A stretch of DNA of 64,000 nucleotides from Rhodobacteraceae bacterium Alg231-30 (GCA_900143615.1 FREU01000002.1:352663-416662), one strand, 5' to 3'; shown: positions 34,457-44,174, counted from the first letter of the stretch. Made by a program: numbers and translations. The notes: generated from the sequence alone by a model not told the origin.

Positions 34457-36455
34457 AACAAGACTGCCGCGCCTGCGGAAACGTCATTTGAAAGGTCGTG
34501 CCAATACCCAAAGTGCTTTCGACAAAAATCTCACCATCAAAACGTTCAACAAGGCGTCGGGAAATCGACAATCCCAGACCGGTTCCTTCTCCCTGCTTGG
34601 TTGTAAAAAACGGATCAAACGCGCGTGCAACGACGTCTTCGCTCATCCCTGAACCGTTGTCACGCACCATGATTTGCACGCATGGTCCAGCCTCCTTAAG
34701 CGCCTCAGATACAGAGACCCACAATTGGCCACCGTGAGGCATCGCATGAATTGCATTTACGATTAGGTTCACCAGGACCTGCTGAAGCTCACTGCGATTG
34801 ACCGCAATTGCGCAGTCCGTTTCCAACGAAAGGTGCAAGGATATATCAGAAGAGTTCAGCAAATGCTGCACAAGCGGGATTGTGTCACGCACAACATCAA
34901 CAGGACGATGGACCTCCATACCATCCGCGAACTCGTCGGGACGCGTAAACTGGGAAAGCTTGCTGACAATTAGGAAAATAGAGTGCAGCTGTTCGTCTAT
35001 CAGACGAAGTTCTGTTTTTACCCGCTCAGCATCGTCTCCCAATTCGATCTGCAAAACATCCAGATTGCCCTGAATAACCTGCACCGGATTGTTGACCTCA
35101 TGTGCGACACCCGCCGCGATCTCTCCAATGGCTGCAAGTTTCTCTGACAAGACAAGCTGTTTGGTTGTTGCTTCCAGTCGCCGGTTCGCCTCTTCCAGAT
35201 CACGAGTGCGTTCCAACACGCGGCGCGTTAATTCCTGATCACGCTCTTCGATCTGACCTAAAAGATCATCCATTTGCGCCGCAACCCGTCCAATTTCGTC
35301 ACCGCTATTTTCAACACCTGTCCGCGCCGCAAGGTTGCCTTGTTCGACCTTTGCAATGGTGCCTGTCATACGCTCTAGCGGATCAAAAATTTGTCGGGCC
35401 CAGCGCAGAAAAACAGGCACCGAAATCAGCACAATGACGGCAAACGCAATTGCGAACCGCATAATCGTAGACACTTTTGCCTCTCGGAAAGGCGCCTCAA
35501 GAAACCCGACATACAACATGCCGACCCGGTTCCCAAAACTGTCGAGGATTGGCTCGTAAGCCGAGATATACCAATCATTCACAACAAAGGCCCGATCCAG
35601 CCACACCTCCCCACGTTCTAACACCGCTGTGCGTACGGCTGAAGAAACCCGCGTGCCCAAAGCTCGCTCGTTTTCAAAAAGACGGACATTTGTCGAAACG
35701 CGCACATCTTCCAGAAACAACGTCGCAGTTCCCTGGCTACCTTCTGTGAGACTGCCAACCGGAAAAACCAAATCGTTGATTGTATCGATAAACTCCAGGT
35801 TTCGGTTCAACAACAACCCGCCAACCAATGCTCCACCACGAGTTTCGCTGGGAACAGGCGTGGCCGCATGCACCATCATTCCCCGAGTTTCCGCGATCCG
35901 ATCTGTGGGAACAGCGGCTTGCGTCTCCACCAAAGAAAACCGCGCACGCTCACTTAGCTCTAGTGACACTCCCTGCAGGTCTTCAACGTCAAAAATATCA
36001 ATGTTGCTTGAGGCAGCCCCCGCGAGGGCCTGACTGACGACTGGCCATTTGACCAAATTATTGGTTTGCGCGAACTCCGGAGACGACAAAACCTCGCCAT
36101 CGGGTGACATGTAATATAGAAAATCGAGCCCTAACTGCTCTCGTTGGGCTTGCAGAAATTTTCGCATCAAAGCCGCATCGCCGGTCTTTATGTGCGCCGC
36201 AAACTCTGCAGAGTCCGCAACTGCCCGCATTTGCAGGTCGCTGCTTTCCATCAAGCGCGACAAATACTGATGCGCTATCGTTAGCTCGTCGCTGACTTTG
36301 GCGATAAGAAGATTGTCAAACCGAGAGGACCAATTGTAAGCCGTACTCAAAAAAAACAACGGCATAATTGCCAAGGTCGGCAATAGCGCAATCGACAGCA
36401 ACCGTATTCGGACCGACCGCGCCTTTTGCCAAAAACGTCTACGCCGATCAATCAT
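34449..36455 (-). CDS. Membrane sensor histidine kinase with Cache domain
   Basis: About 668 residues. A first helix (RLLSIALLPTLAIMPLFFLS) is followed by a ~300-residue periplasmic Cache-type sensor and a second helix (FAIAFAVIVLISVPVFLRW). Then come HAMP, a coiled coil, HisKA with H452 in GVAHEVNNPVQVIQ and a HATPase domain (NLIVNAIHAMP, DNGSGM, GEGTGLGLSIS). It resembles kinases that feed NtrC-type regulators. ATG 36455 overlaps the regulator stop by eight bases. A longer frame from 36596 lies mostly inside the regulator gene. With its partner it ends the formate dehydrogenase operon, so it likely senses formate, an electron-transport state or a related signal. Confidence 0.88.
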   Translation of the reverse strand: MIDRRRRFWQKARSVRIRLLSIALLPTLAIMPLFFLSTAYNWSSRFDNLLIAKVSDELTIAHQYLSRLMESSDLQMRAVADSAEFAAHIKTGDAALMRKFLQAQREQLGLDFLYYMSPDGEVLSSPEFAQTNNLVKWPVVSQALAGAASSNIDIFDVEDLQGVSLELSERARFSLVETQAAVPTDRIAETRGMMVHAATPVPSETRGGALVGGLLLNRNLEFIDTINDLVFPVGSLTEGSQGTATLFLEDVRVSTNVRLFENERALGTRVSSAVRTAVLERGEVWLDRAFVVNDWYISAYEPILDSFGNRVGMLYVGFLEAPFREAKVSTIMRFAIAFAVIVLISVPVFLRWARQIFDPLERMTGTIAKVEQGNLAARTGVENSGDEIGRVAAQMDDLLGQIEERDQELTRRVLERTRDLEEANRRLEATTKQLVLSEKLAAIGEIAAGVAHEVNNPVQVIQGNLDVLQIELGDDAERVKTELRLIDEQLHSIFLIVSKLSQFTRPDEFADGMEVHRPVDVVRDTIPLVQHLLNSSDISLHLSLETDCAIAVNRSELQQVLVNLIVNAIHAMPHGGQLWVSVSEALKEAGPCVQIMVRDNGSGMSEDVVARAFDPFFTTKQGEGTGLGLSISRRLVERFDGEIFVESTLGIGTTFQMTFPQARQSCSS

Positions 36456-37827
36456 TCCACATGGCACATTTTCGGTCGATCGTTTTGCGAGATATTCCCA
36501 ATCTCCGGCCTGCTTCGGCCCGATTGCCGCCACAGGCATCCAAAACAGTGAGGATATGCCGGCGCTCGACCGCAGCGAGACTATCAACCGCCTCAACTTC
36601 TAGACCATTACGATCAGATGCAAACTCGGCAGGCCACTCTCCCACAATCAGCGAGCGCTCGATAAGGTTGCGTAATTCTCGTACATTGCCCGGCCAGTCA
36701 TACCGCGAGAGGTTTAACAATACACCTTCACTCAATGTCAGAGGGGGAACACCCAAAGATTTGGCAATTTGCTGAATAAACATCAAAGCCAATTCTTTGA
36801 TGTCTCCGATGCGATCTCTCAATACTGGCATACAAATATTCAGAACGTTAATGCGATGAAACAGATCCTCGCGAAATTTCCCCTGGTGGACAGCGTCTTC
36901 CAAGTTGCCGTTTGTTGCAAAGATGAAGCGCAGATCCAATGGCACTTCGCGCGCTGATCCAACCGGGCGCAGCTTGCGATGTTCTATGACGCGCAGCAAA
37001 GAGGCTTGAACATCAAGCGGCAACTCGATCACTTCGTCCAGATATAGCGTTCCGCCGTTTGCATTCATAAACACCCCGTCACGACGGACGGTGCGCCCTG
37101 CCGCATCCTGCCGGATTTGACCGAACAGTTCGCTCTCGATCAAATCCCCCGATATCGTTGCACAGTTAATTGGAACAAATGCCTTATCAGCGCGATCGGA
37201 CATCACGTGTAACGCGCGTGCTGCAACTTCTTTTCCGGTACCTGTGTCGCCAGTCAACAACACAGGTGTTGGCAGAGGTGCCGCCCGCTCCAACGTTGTG
37301 CGAATGTTCTGTATCACCGCCGACGAGCCCAAAAGGCGGGACCGGGCAAGATCGTTGCCAGACGCAAGCTCATATTTGAGAAGGTAATTTTCCCGCCGCA
37401 AGTTCACCCGATCCACACAGCGCGCTACCGCGTTGAGAATTTGATTAGATCGGAACGGTTTCAAAACAAAATCAACGGCACCCGCACGCATCGCTTCAAT
37501 CGCGGTGTCCATATCCGCAAAGGCTGTGATTAATATGGTATCAGCGAAAAAACCAAGCTTGCGCTGCTCAACCAACCACGACAAGCCGGTCGTTCCCGGC
37601 ATAACATTGTCAAGAATGACAATATCGAAATGTGTAGTATCCAACAGGCGAGAGGCAATCTCTGCATTGGCCGCTTGTTCTACACGCCCGACCACCGGAT
37701 GTAACAGTTTACCGATGAAGTTACGTATTCCCGGTTCGTCATCAACGACCAAGACCGACGCCGTGGATAGACCGTTCCCAAATTCTGACGGCGCTTTGTG
37801 CGTCGGCACCTTCTGCACATTATTCAT
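36448..37827 (-). CDS. NtrC-family response regulator lacking GAFTGA
   Basis: A 459-residue three-domain regulator. The receiver has D29-D30 and phospho-acceptor D73 in ILDNVMPG and K123. The AAA+ domain has Walker A GDTGTGKE (193-200), Walker B-like TLYLDE and FREDLFHRINVL. A Fis-type HTH follows (GGNRAEAGRRLGISRKTID). After SELFGQ the normal GAFTGA loop is absent, replaced by IRQDAAGRTVRR. GAFTGA contacts sigma-54, so this regulator probably works with a sigma-70-type polymerase, like Rhodobacter NtrC and HupR. It is coupled to the kinase gene and four bases downstream of a 41-residue membrane peptide. Confidence 0.9.
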   Translation of the reverse strand: MNNVQKVPTHKAPSEFGNGLSTASVLVVDDEPGIRNFIGKLLHPVVGRVEQAANAEIASRLLDTTHFDIVILDNVMPGTTGLSWLVEQRKLGFFADTILITAFADMDTAIEAMRAGAVDFVLKPFRSNQILNAVARCVDRVNLRRENYLLKYELASGNDLARSRLLGSSAVIQNIRTTLERAAPLPTPVLLTGDTGTGKEVAARALHVMSDRADKAFVPINCATISGDLIESELFGQIRQDAAGRTVRRDGVFMNANGGTLYLDEVIELPLDVQASLLRVIEHRKLRPVGSAREVPLDLRFIFATNGNLEDAVHQGKFREDLFHRINVLNICMPVLRDRIGDIKELALMFIQQIAKSLGVPPLTLSEGVLLNLSRYDWPGNVRELRNLIERSLIVGEWPAEFASDRNGLEVEAVDSLAAVERRHILTVLDACGGNRAEAGRRLGISRKTIDRKCAMWND

Positions 37828-37831
37828 GTGT

Positions 37832-37957
37832 TTAGTCGAGCCTCACAGAACTACCGGAATTCACATCCTGCGAAGAGAATCCCGCATTATGCAAACCATA
37901 GTAGGCGGCAATTGAAATCGCGACAGTTGCCACACAGGCCAAAAGGAATGTTCTCAT
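37832..37957 (-). CDS. 41-residue single-helix membrane peptide
   Basis: ATG at 37957 overlaps the stop of the WD40/cytochrome gene (TAATG) and the TAA at 37832 is four bases before the regulator start. This packing argues for a real gene. The product begins MRTFLLACVATVAISIAAYY, one helix or signal anchor, and ends SGSSVRLD. No known family is recognised with confidence. I have the impression that similar small proteins with an RLD end accompany alphaproteobacterial formate dehydrogenases, but this is not verified. It could stabilise the membrane-bound dehydrogenase or cytochrome. Confidence 0.65.
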   Translation of the reverse strand: MRTFLLACVATVAISIAAYYGLHNAGFSSQDVNSGSSVRLD

Positions 37958-39261
37958 TATTGATTTTCCTCAGTTTCACCAAACAATCGTAAATAATCGA
38001 TCAGATCGGCACGGTCCTCAGGACGTGCGATGCGTTGAACTGGCATCTTTGTCCCTCGAATATACACGTCAGGCCCCATTTCAAAAAGGGCGTCGATTGT
38101 TTGTGCGTTCCAGATAATATCAGACCCGGTCAGCGTTTCCGAATAAACGTAGTCTTCCACTGTGCCAGCGGGACGGCCCATAACCCGGTTCAGAGTAGGC
38201 CCTGCCCGACGTTGGCTGTCGGCAGTAAGGCTATGACAGATCGAACATTTCCTTTGAAACTGTCGCTCTCCATTGGATGCGCTATCTGCCCCATTGAGGA
38301 ACCCCCGCTGCTCTTCGACCATTTTGGGAGAGCTTTTTGCATCAGCCAAAGGCCAACTGAACATTTCATCGTCTAGTCCTCCGGCATGAATGTTTTCGCC
38401 ATCCGGTGAAAACGCCAATGCCCAAATCGGACCACGGTGTGTCGCCCGAAAGTCCGCCTTAATCGTCCAGTCCGTAGCATCCAGCAGCATGATGTAGCCT
38501 TCACCGTCTCCAATCGCCAATGTCTGGGCATCACGACTAACAGCCATTGCCAAAATCGGCCGCCGCTCTAGCGTAACATCTTTTATAAGTTCTGCGGTTT
38601 GAGCATCTACGATGCGCGCCACCCCATCAACCGCTCCAAAGGCCAGCCAGCCTCTTTGGGTATCCAGAACCAAGGTATTCACACCAAAACCATTGCGCAG
38701 AAACAACCGGTTCAACTGCCCATTGGCAACGTCCCAGATCTGAATCTTCCCGTCAGAGGACGCCGAATAGAGCAGATTTCCTTCAGCACTAAAGGCAATG
38801 TCATTCACATTGGACCCGACATTGATTGTCTTTGATGCCTGACCAGCCAGCGACCATAATCTTATTGTCCCGTCCCAACTTGCGCTGGCCACCCAAGCCC
38901 CCCTCTTGGTGCTGGCCAGAGACATCACTTTTCCATGATGTTCTCCTAGTTTCTGGGATCGCCCTGTTTCCAGATCCCATACGAAAACACCAAAGTCGTC
39001 ACCTGCGGAAACCGCAATGTCTTCACTCACAAACGCAACTACATTGACCGCTGCAGCATGCCCCTCCAGCCACTGCGGAGATCGGTCGCGCCAAAGACCA
39101 ACCGAGTTGTCAAAACTTGCGGTTAAAATACTCTCTCCGTCAGGCGACACAGCGATACCTTTGATGGGGCCGCCGTGACCCTCAAGCGTAAAAAACTCGC
39201 CACCAACCGCCGGGGCTGACCACCCAAAAATCAATCCCAAAATCCAGATCAAACGGCGCAT
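37957..39261 (-). CDS. WD40 repeat protein fused to cytochrome c
   Basis: A 434-residue exported protein with a signal peptide (LIWILGLIFGWSAPAVGG). About six or seven WD40-type blades (GHGGPIKGIAVSPDGESILTA, ASASWDGTIRLWSLAG, YSASSDGKIQIWDVANG) are followed by a class I cytochrome c domain: C339-S-I-C342-H343, GPTLNRVMGRPAG and the likely methionine ligand in GTKMPV. It sits between FDH gamma and the regulators with TAATG overlaps on both sides. It may accept electrons from the FDH cytochrome b or scaffold the complex in the periplasm. This is not a standard FDH subunit. Confidence 0.85.
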   Translation of the reverse strand: MRRLIWILGLIFGWSAPAVGGEFFTLEGHGGPIKGIAVSPDGESILTASFDNSVGLWRDRSPQWLEGHAAAVNVVAFVSEDIAVSAGDDFGVFVWDLETGRSQKLGEHHGKVMSLASTKRGAWVASASWDGTIRLWSLAGQASKTINVGSNVNDIAFSAEGNLLYSASSDGKIQIWDVANGQLNRLFLRNGFGVNTLVLDTQRGWLAFGAVDGVARIVDAQTAELIKDVTLERRPILAMAVSRDAQTLAIGDGEGYIMLLDATDWTIKADFRATHRGPIWALAFSPDGENIHAGGLDDEMFSWPLADAKSSPKMVEEQRGFLNGADSASNGERQFQRKCSICHSLTADSQRRAGPTLNRVMGRPAGTVEDYVYSETLTGSDIIWNAQTIDALFEMGPDVYIRGTKMPVQRIARPEDRADLIDYLRLFGETEENQ

Positions 39262-40448
39262 TACTCGGCAGGGTTGGCCTGCTCAGGCGCAGCATTTTTC
39301 TTGGCCATCTCTTTTTCATACCAAATTGAATGATGCTCTTTGGCCCATTGCTCATCCACTTCGCCAGACCCCATCGTTTCAATCGCACCTTCCATGCCGA
39401 AACTACCCAGATAAATGTGGGCAATGATGATGCCGATAAAGACAAAGGCAATGCCTGCGTGCCAAATCTGCGCCAGCTGCATTTCCTGATATGGCGACAA
39501 AACATCTTGCAAGGGCGCGCCGGAAATGAGCTTTGGCAAACCTGTAACATTCGCCACACTGAACAGCGGCTCAAAAATCGCAATCTCAAACGGAAACAAC
39601 AGCGCCAGTCCAGTTGCAGAAATCGCCACCCCTAGAACGATGACTGACCAGAAAATAACCTTTTGGCCAGCGTTAAATTTCTTCGCGGGAGGGTGCACAC
39701 CTTCGGAAAACAACCCTCCGGCTTGAGCCATCCATTTAATATCCGTGCGATTTGGAATGTTGTGATGCACCCACAAGAAAAACACTGGAACCAAACTCAA
39801 CATAAAGGCCCATGAAACGTTGTTGTGGACCCACTTTCCGGCCGATGCGATGCTGGCAAAAGCCTCATGACCAAGCCAAGGGATGATAAAAGCACGCCCT
39901 GCGACCAAGAACAATCCTGTCAAACCCAAGACAATAAACGACACGCCCATGACCCAATGGCAAAACCTCTCAAACGAGGCAAACCGAACGATCTTGCGCC
40001 CAGTCTTCGGGCCCGCGATCATAATCTTACCGCGATAGGCATAAAAGATTGCGATCACCAAGATCATGCCCCCCAGATACAAGAAGCCGTATTTGGTCAG
40101 AGGCCCCTCGCGAAAGGACAGCCAAGTCATGCCGCTGTCTTGAATTAGCAAGTTGGTTGTTGGACCGCGCGCTGTTGTTGTTGTGTCCGCGCTGCCATAG
40201 CGTAGAGCGCGGAAGACTTCGGCATCTGACGCCACACCCCGAGTGCCCAACTGGCCAATAAGAGCTTCGACATTTCCTTGCCCAGTTGCGTCACGCCGGT
40301 CTGCATCATCAACGGTCTCCCCGCGCTGGCGGGCCATGATGTCTTCGAGAGTCTGCGCACCACCTGTGGCAGAACGATCAGGTGTCTGTTGAGCCACCGC
40401 AGGCAAAGCCAGTGCAACACACATTACAAGCCATAGAATTGCGCGCAT
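39261..40448 (-). CDS. Formate dehydrogenase subunit gamma (cytochrome b556)
   Basis: A 395-residue membrane subunit. A signal sequence (ILWLVMCVALALPAVAQ) and a periplasmic N-terminal extension with a helix come first. The di-heme cytochrome b core follows with RFASFERFCHWVMGVSF, HNNVSWAFMLSLVPVFFLWV, GQKVIFWSVIVLG and WHAGIAFVFIGIIIAHIYLG, whose histidines are heme ligands. It anchors the enzyme and passes electrons to quinone. ATG 40448 with GAGGA is preferred to the frame start at 40478. It begins about 120 bases after the beta subunit. Confidence 0.92.
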   Translation of the reverse strand: MRAILWLVMCVALALPAVAQQTPDRSATGGAQTLEDIMARQRGETVDDADRRDATGQGNVEALIGQLGTRGVASDAEVFRALRYGSADTTTTARGPTTNLLIQDSGMTWLSFREGPLTKYGFLYLGGMILVIAIFYAYRGKIMIAGPKTGRKIVRFASFERFCHWVMGVSFIVLGLTGLFLVAGRAFIIPWLGHEAFASIASAGKWVHNNVSWAFMLSLVPVFFLWVHHNIPNRTDIKWMAQAGGLFSEGVHPPAKKFNAGQKVIFWSVIVLGVAISATGLALLFPFEIAIFEPLFSVANVTGLPKLISGAPLQDVLSPYQEMQLAQIWHAGIAFVFIGIIIAHIYLGSFGMEGAIETMGSGEVDEQWAKEHHSIWYEKEMAKKNAAPEQANPAE

Positions 40449-40529
40449 CAAATCCTCGATTATCAAATTAGTCTTCAAAGCGCGCCGTATGCGGACGCGC
40501 TCTGAAATCTTAGTTTTGCGGTATCAAGA

Positions 40530-40553
40530 GCCGCCGATTCGAAGATCGCCGGC
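40530..40553. repeat. Intercistronic hairpin between FDH beta and gamma
   Basis: GCCGCCGAT and ATCGCCGGC arms around TCGAAG pair with a single mismatch. In an otherwise tightly packed operon this 120-base gap with a stable hairpin may mark mRNA processing or differential expression of the gamma subunit. Confidence 0.4.
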
Positions 40554-40568
40554 CTCAACAGCCGGTGC

Positions 40569-41162
40569 TTAACCGCCCTTTTGCTCATAGGCTGTGCCCC
40601 AGCCCCAAGCGCCGGTGCCAAAACCACGCGCCACGACACGTTCACGGTAGATGGCCGAGACAACGTCACCATCGCCGGCCAAGAGCGCCTTGGTAGAACA
40701 CATTTCCGCGCAGAGCGGCAGCTTGCCTTCAGCAATCCGGTTGCGTCCGTACTTAGAGAATTCTGCATTAGAGTGGTTCTCCTCGGGACCACCCGCACAA
40801 AACGTACATTTGTCCATTTTGCCTCGGCTGCCAAAGTTGCCAGCCTGCGGATATTGCGGCGCACCAAACGGGCACGCATAGAAGCAATAGCCGCAGCCAA
40901 TGCACAGATCCTTGGAATGCAACACCACACCTTCTTCATTCTGGTAAAAGCAATCCACCGGACAGACCGCCATACAGGGCGCGTCCGAACAATGCATACA
41001 GGCCACCGAGATCGAACGCTCGCCAGGGTTCCCATCATTGATGGTCACAACCCGACGGCGATTGATGCCCCAAGGGACCTCATGCTCGTTTTTGCAGGCC
41101 GTCACACAGGCGTTGCATTCAATGCAGCGTTCGCTGTCGCAGAGAAACTTACTTCGTGCCAT
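40569..41162 (-). CDS. fdh3B: Formate dehydrogenase iron-sulfur beta subunit
   Basis: A 197-residue electron-transfer subunit with cysteine sets for four [4Fe-4S] clusters: CIECNACVTACKNEHEVP, CMHCSDAPCMAVCPVDC, CIGCGYCFYACPFG and KCTFC with a later CAEMC. It lacks the C-terminal membrane helix of E. coli FdnH, as usual in the FDH3-like cytochrome-linked type. It links the molybdopterin subunit to cytochrome b. The start is 12 bases after the alpha subunit stop. Confidence 0.92.
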   Translation of the reverse strand: MARSKFLCDSERCIECNACVTACKNEHEVPWGINRRRVVTINDGNPGERSISVACMHCSDAPCMAVCPVDCFYQNEEGVVLHSKDLCIGCGYCFYACPFGAPQYPQAGNFGSRGKMDKCTFCAGGPEENHSNAEFSKYGRNRIAEGKLPLCAEMCSTKALLAGDGDVVSAIYRERVVARGFGTGAWGWGTAYEQKGG

Positions 41163-41174
41163 TTCTCTTCCTCC

Positions 41175-44069
41175 TTATGCTGCCCAGACTTTGCAGAGAG
41201 TACACTTGGTCTCCTGCATCTGGGTCACGCTGTCATAGCCATAGGTTTGTGCCGTGTTTGTGCTCTCGCCCAACACATAGGGGTCCGCTCCGGAGGGGTA
41301 TTTATCCCGCAGATCTTTCCCTTCGAAATGCCCACCAAAGTGGAACGGCATGAAGACCACACCTTCGCCAACCCGATTTGTCACCATAGCCATCACTTTG
41401 ACTTTGGCGCCTTCGGCGCCTTCGACCCAGACCTGCGCCCGATCACGCACACCTAGATTATTCGCATCCCGTGGATTGATCTCGACAAACATGTCCTGTT
41501 GCAACTCGGCCAACCAAGGGTTGGAGCGGGTTTCGTCGCCACCACCTTCGTACTCAACCAATCGGCCTGACGTCAGGATCATGGGGTAATCCTTACTGAA
41601 GTCCTGCTTCTGGATCGAGGCATACATGGTTGGGAGGCGATAGAACTTGCGGTCCTCATAAGTTGGATAATCCGCAACCAGATCGCGCCGTGGCGTATAA
41701 AGCGGCTCACGGTGGGCTGGAATTGGATCAGGGAAGGTCCACACAACAGCGCGGGCCTTGGCATTGCCAAAGGGCGCACACTCATGTTTGATTGCCACCC
41801 GTTGGATGCCGCCGGACAGGTCGGTTTTCCAGTTGGTTTTCGGACCCGCCACCGCATCGATCGCAGCACGTTCCTCATCCGTCAAATCGCCGTCCCATCC
41901 AAGGTCCATCAGCATCTGCATGGTGAACTCGGGATAGCCATCCTGAATTTCGGAATCCAAACTTGCGACACCTTCTGCCAACAGGTTGGCACCATCCCTT
42001 TCGACACCAAAACGCGCGCGGAAGGTCAGACCGCCCTCCGAGACACGTTTTGACATGTCATAAAGGTTAGGCGTTCCGGGATGCCCCATCTCTGCGGTTC
42101 CCCAACATGGCCATGGCAAACCGTAATAGTCGCCATCAGCCGGCCCACCATTGGCGCGCAACGTGGTGCGGTCAAAGGTGTGCTGGTTCTCCATATGCAT
42201 CTTGATGCGCTCTGGAGACTGTCCAGTGTACCCGATTGTCCACAGGCCTTTGTTGAACTCCCGCGTGATGCTCTCGACATTGGGTGTTTCTTCGTCTTCC
42301 ATCTCGATATTGCGGAACAGACGATCCCCAAACCCAAGCTTATTCGCCAATTTAGCGATGATCACATGGTCAGGTTTGCTCTCAAACAGTGGATCAACAA
42401 CCTTATCGCGCCACTGCAGGCTGCGGTTTGATGCCGTGACCGAACCACGGGTTTCAAACTGCGTTGCGGCGGGCAGCAAATAAACGCCATCAGTGCGGTC
42501 ATTCATAACAGCAGAAACTGTAGGATACGGGTCAATCACGACCATCATATCCAGATTTTCCATCGCCGTTTTCATTTCCTTACCGCGTGTTTGCGAGTTA
42601 GGTGCATGTCCCCACAGAACCATGGCACGCACCTTGTCAGGGTTGTCCATATTCTCAGGATCTTCCAGCACGCCGTCGATCCAGCGCGAAACCGGAATAC
42701 CGGTGAGGTTCTGCAATGACTTCTCTTTGCCATCCGCCCCTGTGGTTTTCGCAAACTGATTGCCGAGCCATTCTGGATCTTCTTCCCAGACCCGAGCCCA
42801 ATGCGCCCACGCGCCTTTGGACAGGCCGTAATACCCCGGCAATGTGTGGCTTAGAACACCAAGGTCGGTTGCGCCTTGAACGTTGTCGTGGCCGCGGAAA
42901 ATGTTTGTTCCACCACCCGAAGTGCCCATATTGCCCAGCGCCAGTTGCAGGATACAATACGCCCGCGTATTGTTATTCCCTGTGGTGTGCTGCGTACCAC
43001 CCATGCACCAAATCACAGTGCCAGGACGGTTGTTAACCAAGGTCCGCGCTACACGGCGCAATTGCTCCGCCGGAGCACCTGTCACGCGTTCGACTTCTTC
43101 AGGGTTCCACTTACGCACTTCGTCGCGAATTTGATCCATGCCCCATACGCGGGTACGGATGAATTCTTTGTCTTCCCAGCCATTTTCAAAAATGTGCCAC
43201 AGAATGCCCCAGACCAGTGCAACATCGGTACCCGGACGGAACCGGACATATTCATCCGCATGCGCAGCGGTGCGGGTAAAGCGCGGATCACAGACGATCA
43301 CTGGCGCGTTGTTGCGTTCCTTGGCGCGCAACACATGGAGTAGTGAAACAGGGTGTGCCTCGGCAGGGTTTCCACCAATAATAAAGATGGCCTTGGAGTT
43401 GTGCATGTCGTTGAACGAGTTCGTCATCGCGCCATAGCCCCAAGTGTTTGCAACACCGGAAACTGTGGTCGAGTGACAAATCCGCGCCTGATGATCCACG
43501 TTGTTTGTGCCCCAATAGGCGGCAAACTTGCGGAACAGATAGGCCTGTTCGTTATTGTGTTTGGCCGAACCCAGCCAATAGACGCTGTCAGGTCCGCTTT
43601 CTTCACGGATCTGCATCATCTGGTCGCCGATCTCTTCGATCGCCTGCTCCCAGCTGATGCGCTTCCATTCCCCGCCTTCTTTCTTCATTGGGTACTTCAG
43701 CCGGCGCTCGCCATGGGCGTGCTCACGAACCGATGCCCCCTTCGCGCAATGCGCACCAAGATTGAAAGGGCTGTCCCATCCGGGTTCTTGCCCGATCCAG
43801 ACGCCACCTTGCACTTCGGCCACAACAGAGCAGCCAACCGAACAATGCGTACAGACGGATTTCACCGTATTCACGGCCGTCGCAGCCGCATCTTGCGCCT
43901 GAGCCTGAGTTACTGTGCCGCCGGTGGCACCAATTGCTGCCAGCCCGCCAATGGCGAGTCCGGAGCCGCGCAAAAATGTGCGCCGATCCACAGCGGTGTT
44001 CGCTGCAACAGACAGGATACTGGTCCGCTGGGGGCGTCGCGCAACCCCGTTGGTCTTTTTCCTAAGCAT
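41175..44069 (-). CDS. Formate dehydrogenase catalytic alpha subunit (Mo/W)
   Basis: A 964-residue molybdopterin oxidoreductase that oxidises formate to CO2. It has a Tat signal (R29-R30-TFLRG), a [4Fe-4S] site CTHCSVGC...CAKGASV, and the metal ligand C198 in QARICHSTTVSG, a cysteine (TGT) rather than selenocysteine. The C-terminal molybdopterin-dinucleotide domain is present (EINPRDANNLGVRDRAQVWVE). The protein is periplasmic after Tat export with the beta subunit. The nearby tungstate importer raises the possibility of a tungsten cofactor. It lies in order alpha-beta-gamma behind its chaperone genes. Confidence 0.95.
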   Translation of the reverse strand: MLRKKTNGVARRPQRTSILSVAANTAVDRRTFLRGSGLAIGGLAAIGATGGTVTQAQAQDAAATAVNTVKSVCTHCSVGCSVVAEVQGGVWIGQEPGWDSPFNLGAHCAKGASVREHAHGERRLKYPMKKEGGEWKRISWEQAIEEIGDQMMQIREESGPDSVYWLGSAKHNNEQAYLFRKFAAYWGTNNVDHQARICHSTTVSGVANTWGYGAMTNSFNDMHNSKAIFIIGGNPAEAHPVSLLHVLRAKERNNAPVIVCDPRFTRTAAHADEYVRFRPGTDVALVWGILWHIFENGWEDKEFIRTRVWGMDQIRDEVRKWNPEEVERVTGAPAEQLRRVARTLVNNRPGTVIWCMGGTQHTTGNNNTRAYCILQLALGNMGTSGGGTNIFRGHDNVQGATDLGVLSHTLPGYYGLSKGAWAHWARVWEEDPEWLGNQFAKTTGADGKEKSLQNLTGIPVSRWIDGVLEDPENMDNPDKVRAMVLWGHAPNSQTRGKEMKTAMENLDMMVVIDPYPTVSAVMNDRTDGVYLLPAATQFETRGSVTASNRSLQWRDKVVDPLFESKPDHVIIAKLANKLGFGDRLFRNIEMEDEETPNVESITREFNKGLWTIGYTGQSPERIKMHMENQHTFDRTTLRANGGPADGDYYGLPWPCWGTAEMGHPGTPNLYDMSKRVSEGGLTFRARFGVERDGANLLAEGVASLDSEIQDGYPEFTMQMLMDLGWDGDLTDEERAAIDAVAGPKTNWKTDLSGGIQRVAIKHECAPFGNAKARAVVWTFPDPIPAHREPLYTPRRDLVADYPTYEDRKFYRLPTMYASIQKQDFSKDYPMILTSGRLVEYEGGGDETRSNPWLAELQQDMFVEINPRDANNLGVRDRAQVWVEGAEGAKVKVMAMVTNRVGEGVVFMPFHFGGHFEGKDLRDKYPSGADPYVLGESTNTAQTYGYDSVTQMQETKCTLCKVWAA

Positions 44070-44174
44070 AATTACCTCCCTTGCTATTCCGTAGAATTGG
44101 CTGGGTCACTTGTTAATCCCGGCCGGTGGGCGTCACGCAACCGGTGGCCGGGGATGAATTTGACCGAGCCCGCG

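Noticed and set aside
43470-43490. Selenocysteine at the FDH active site
   Set aside because: The codon is TGT (C198); there is no in-frame TGA, so it is a cysteine enzyme.
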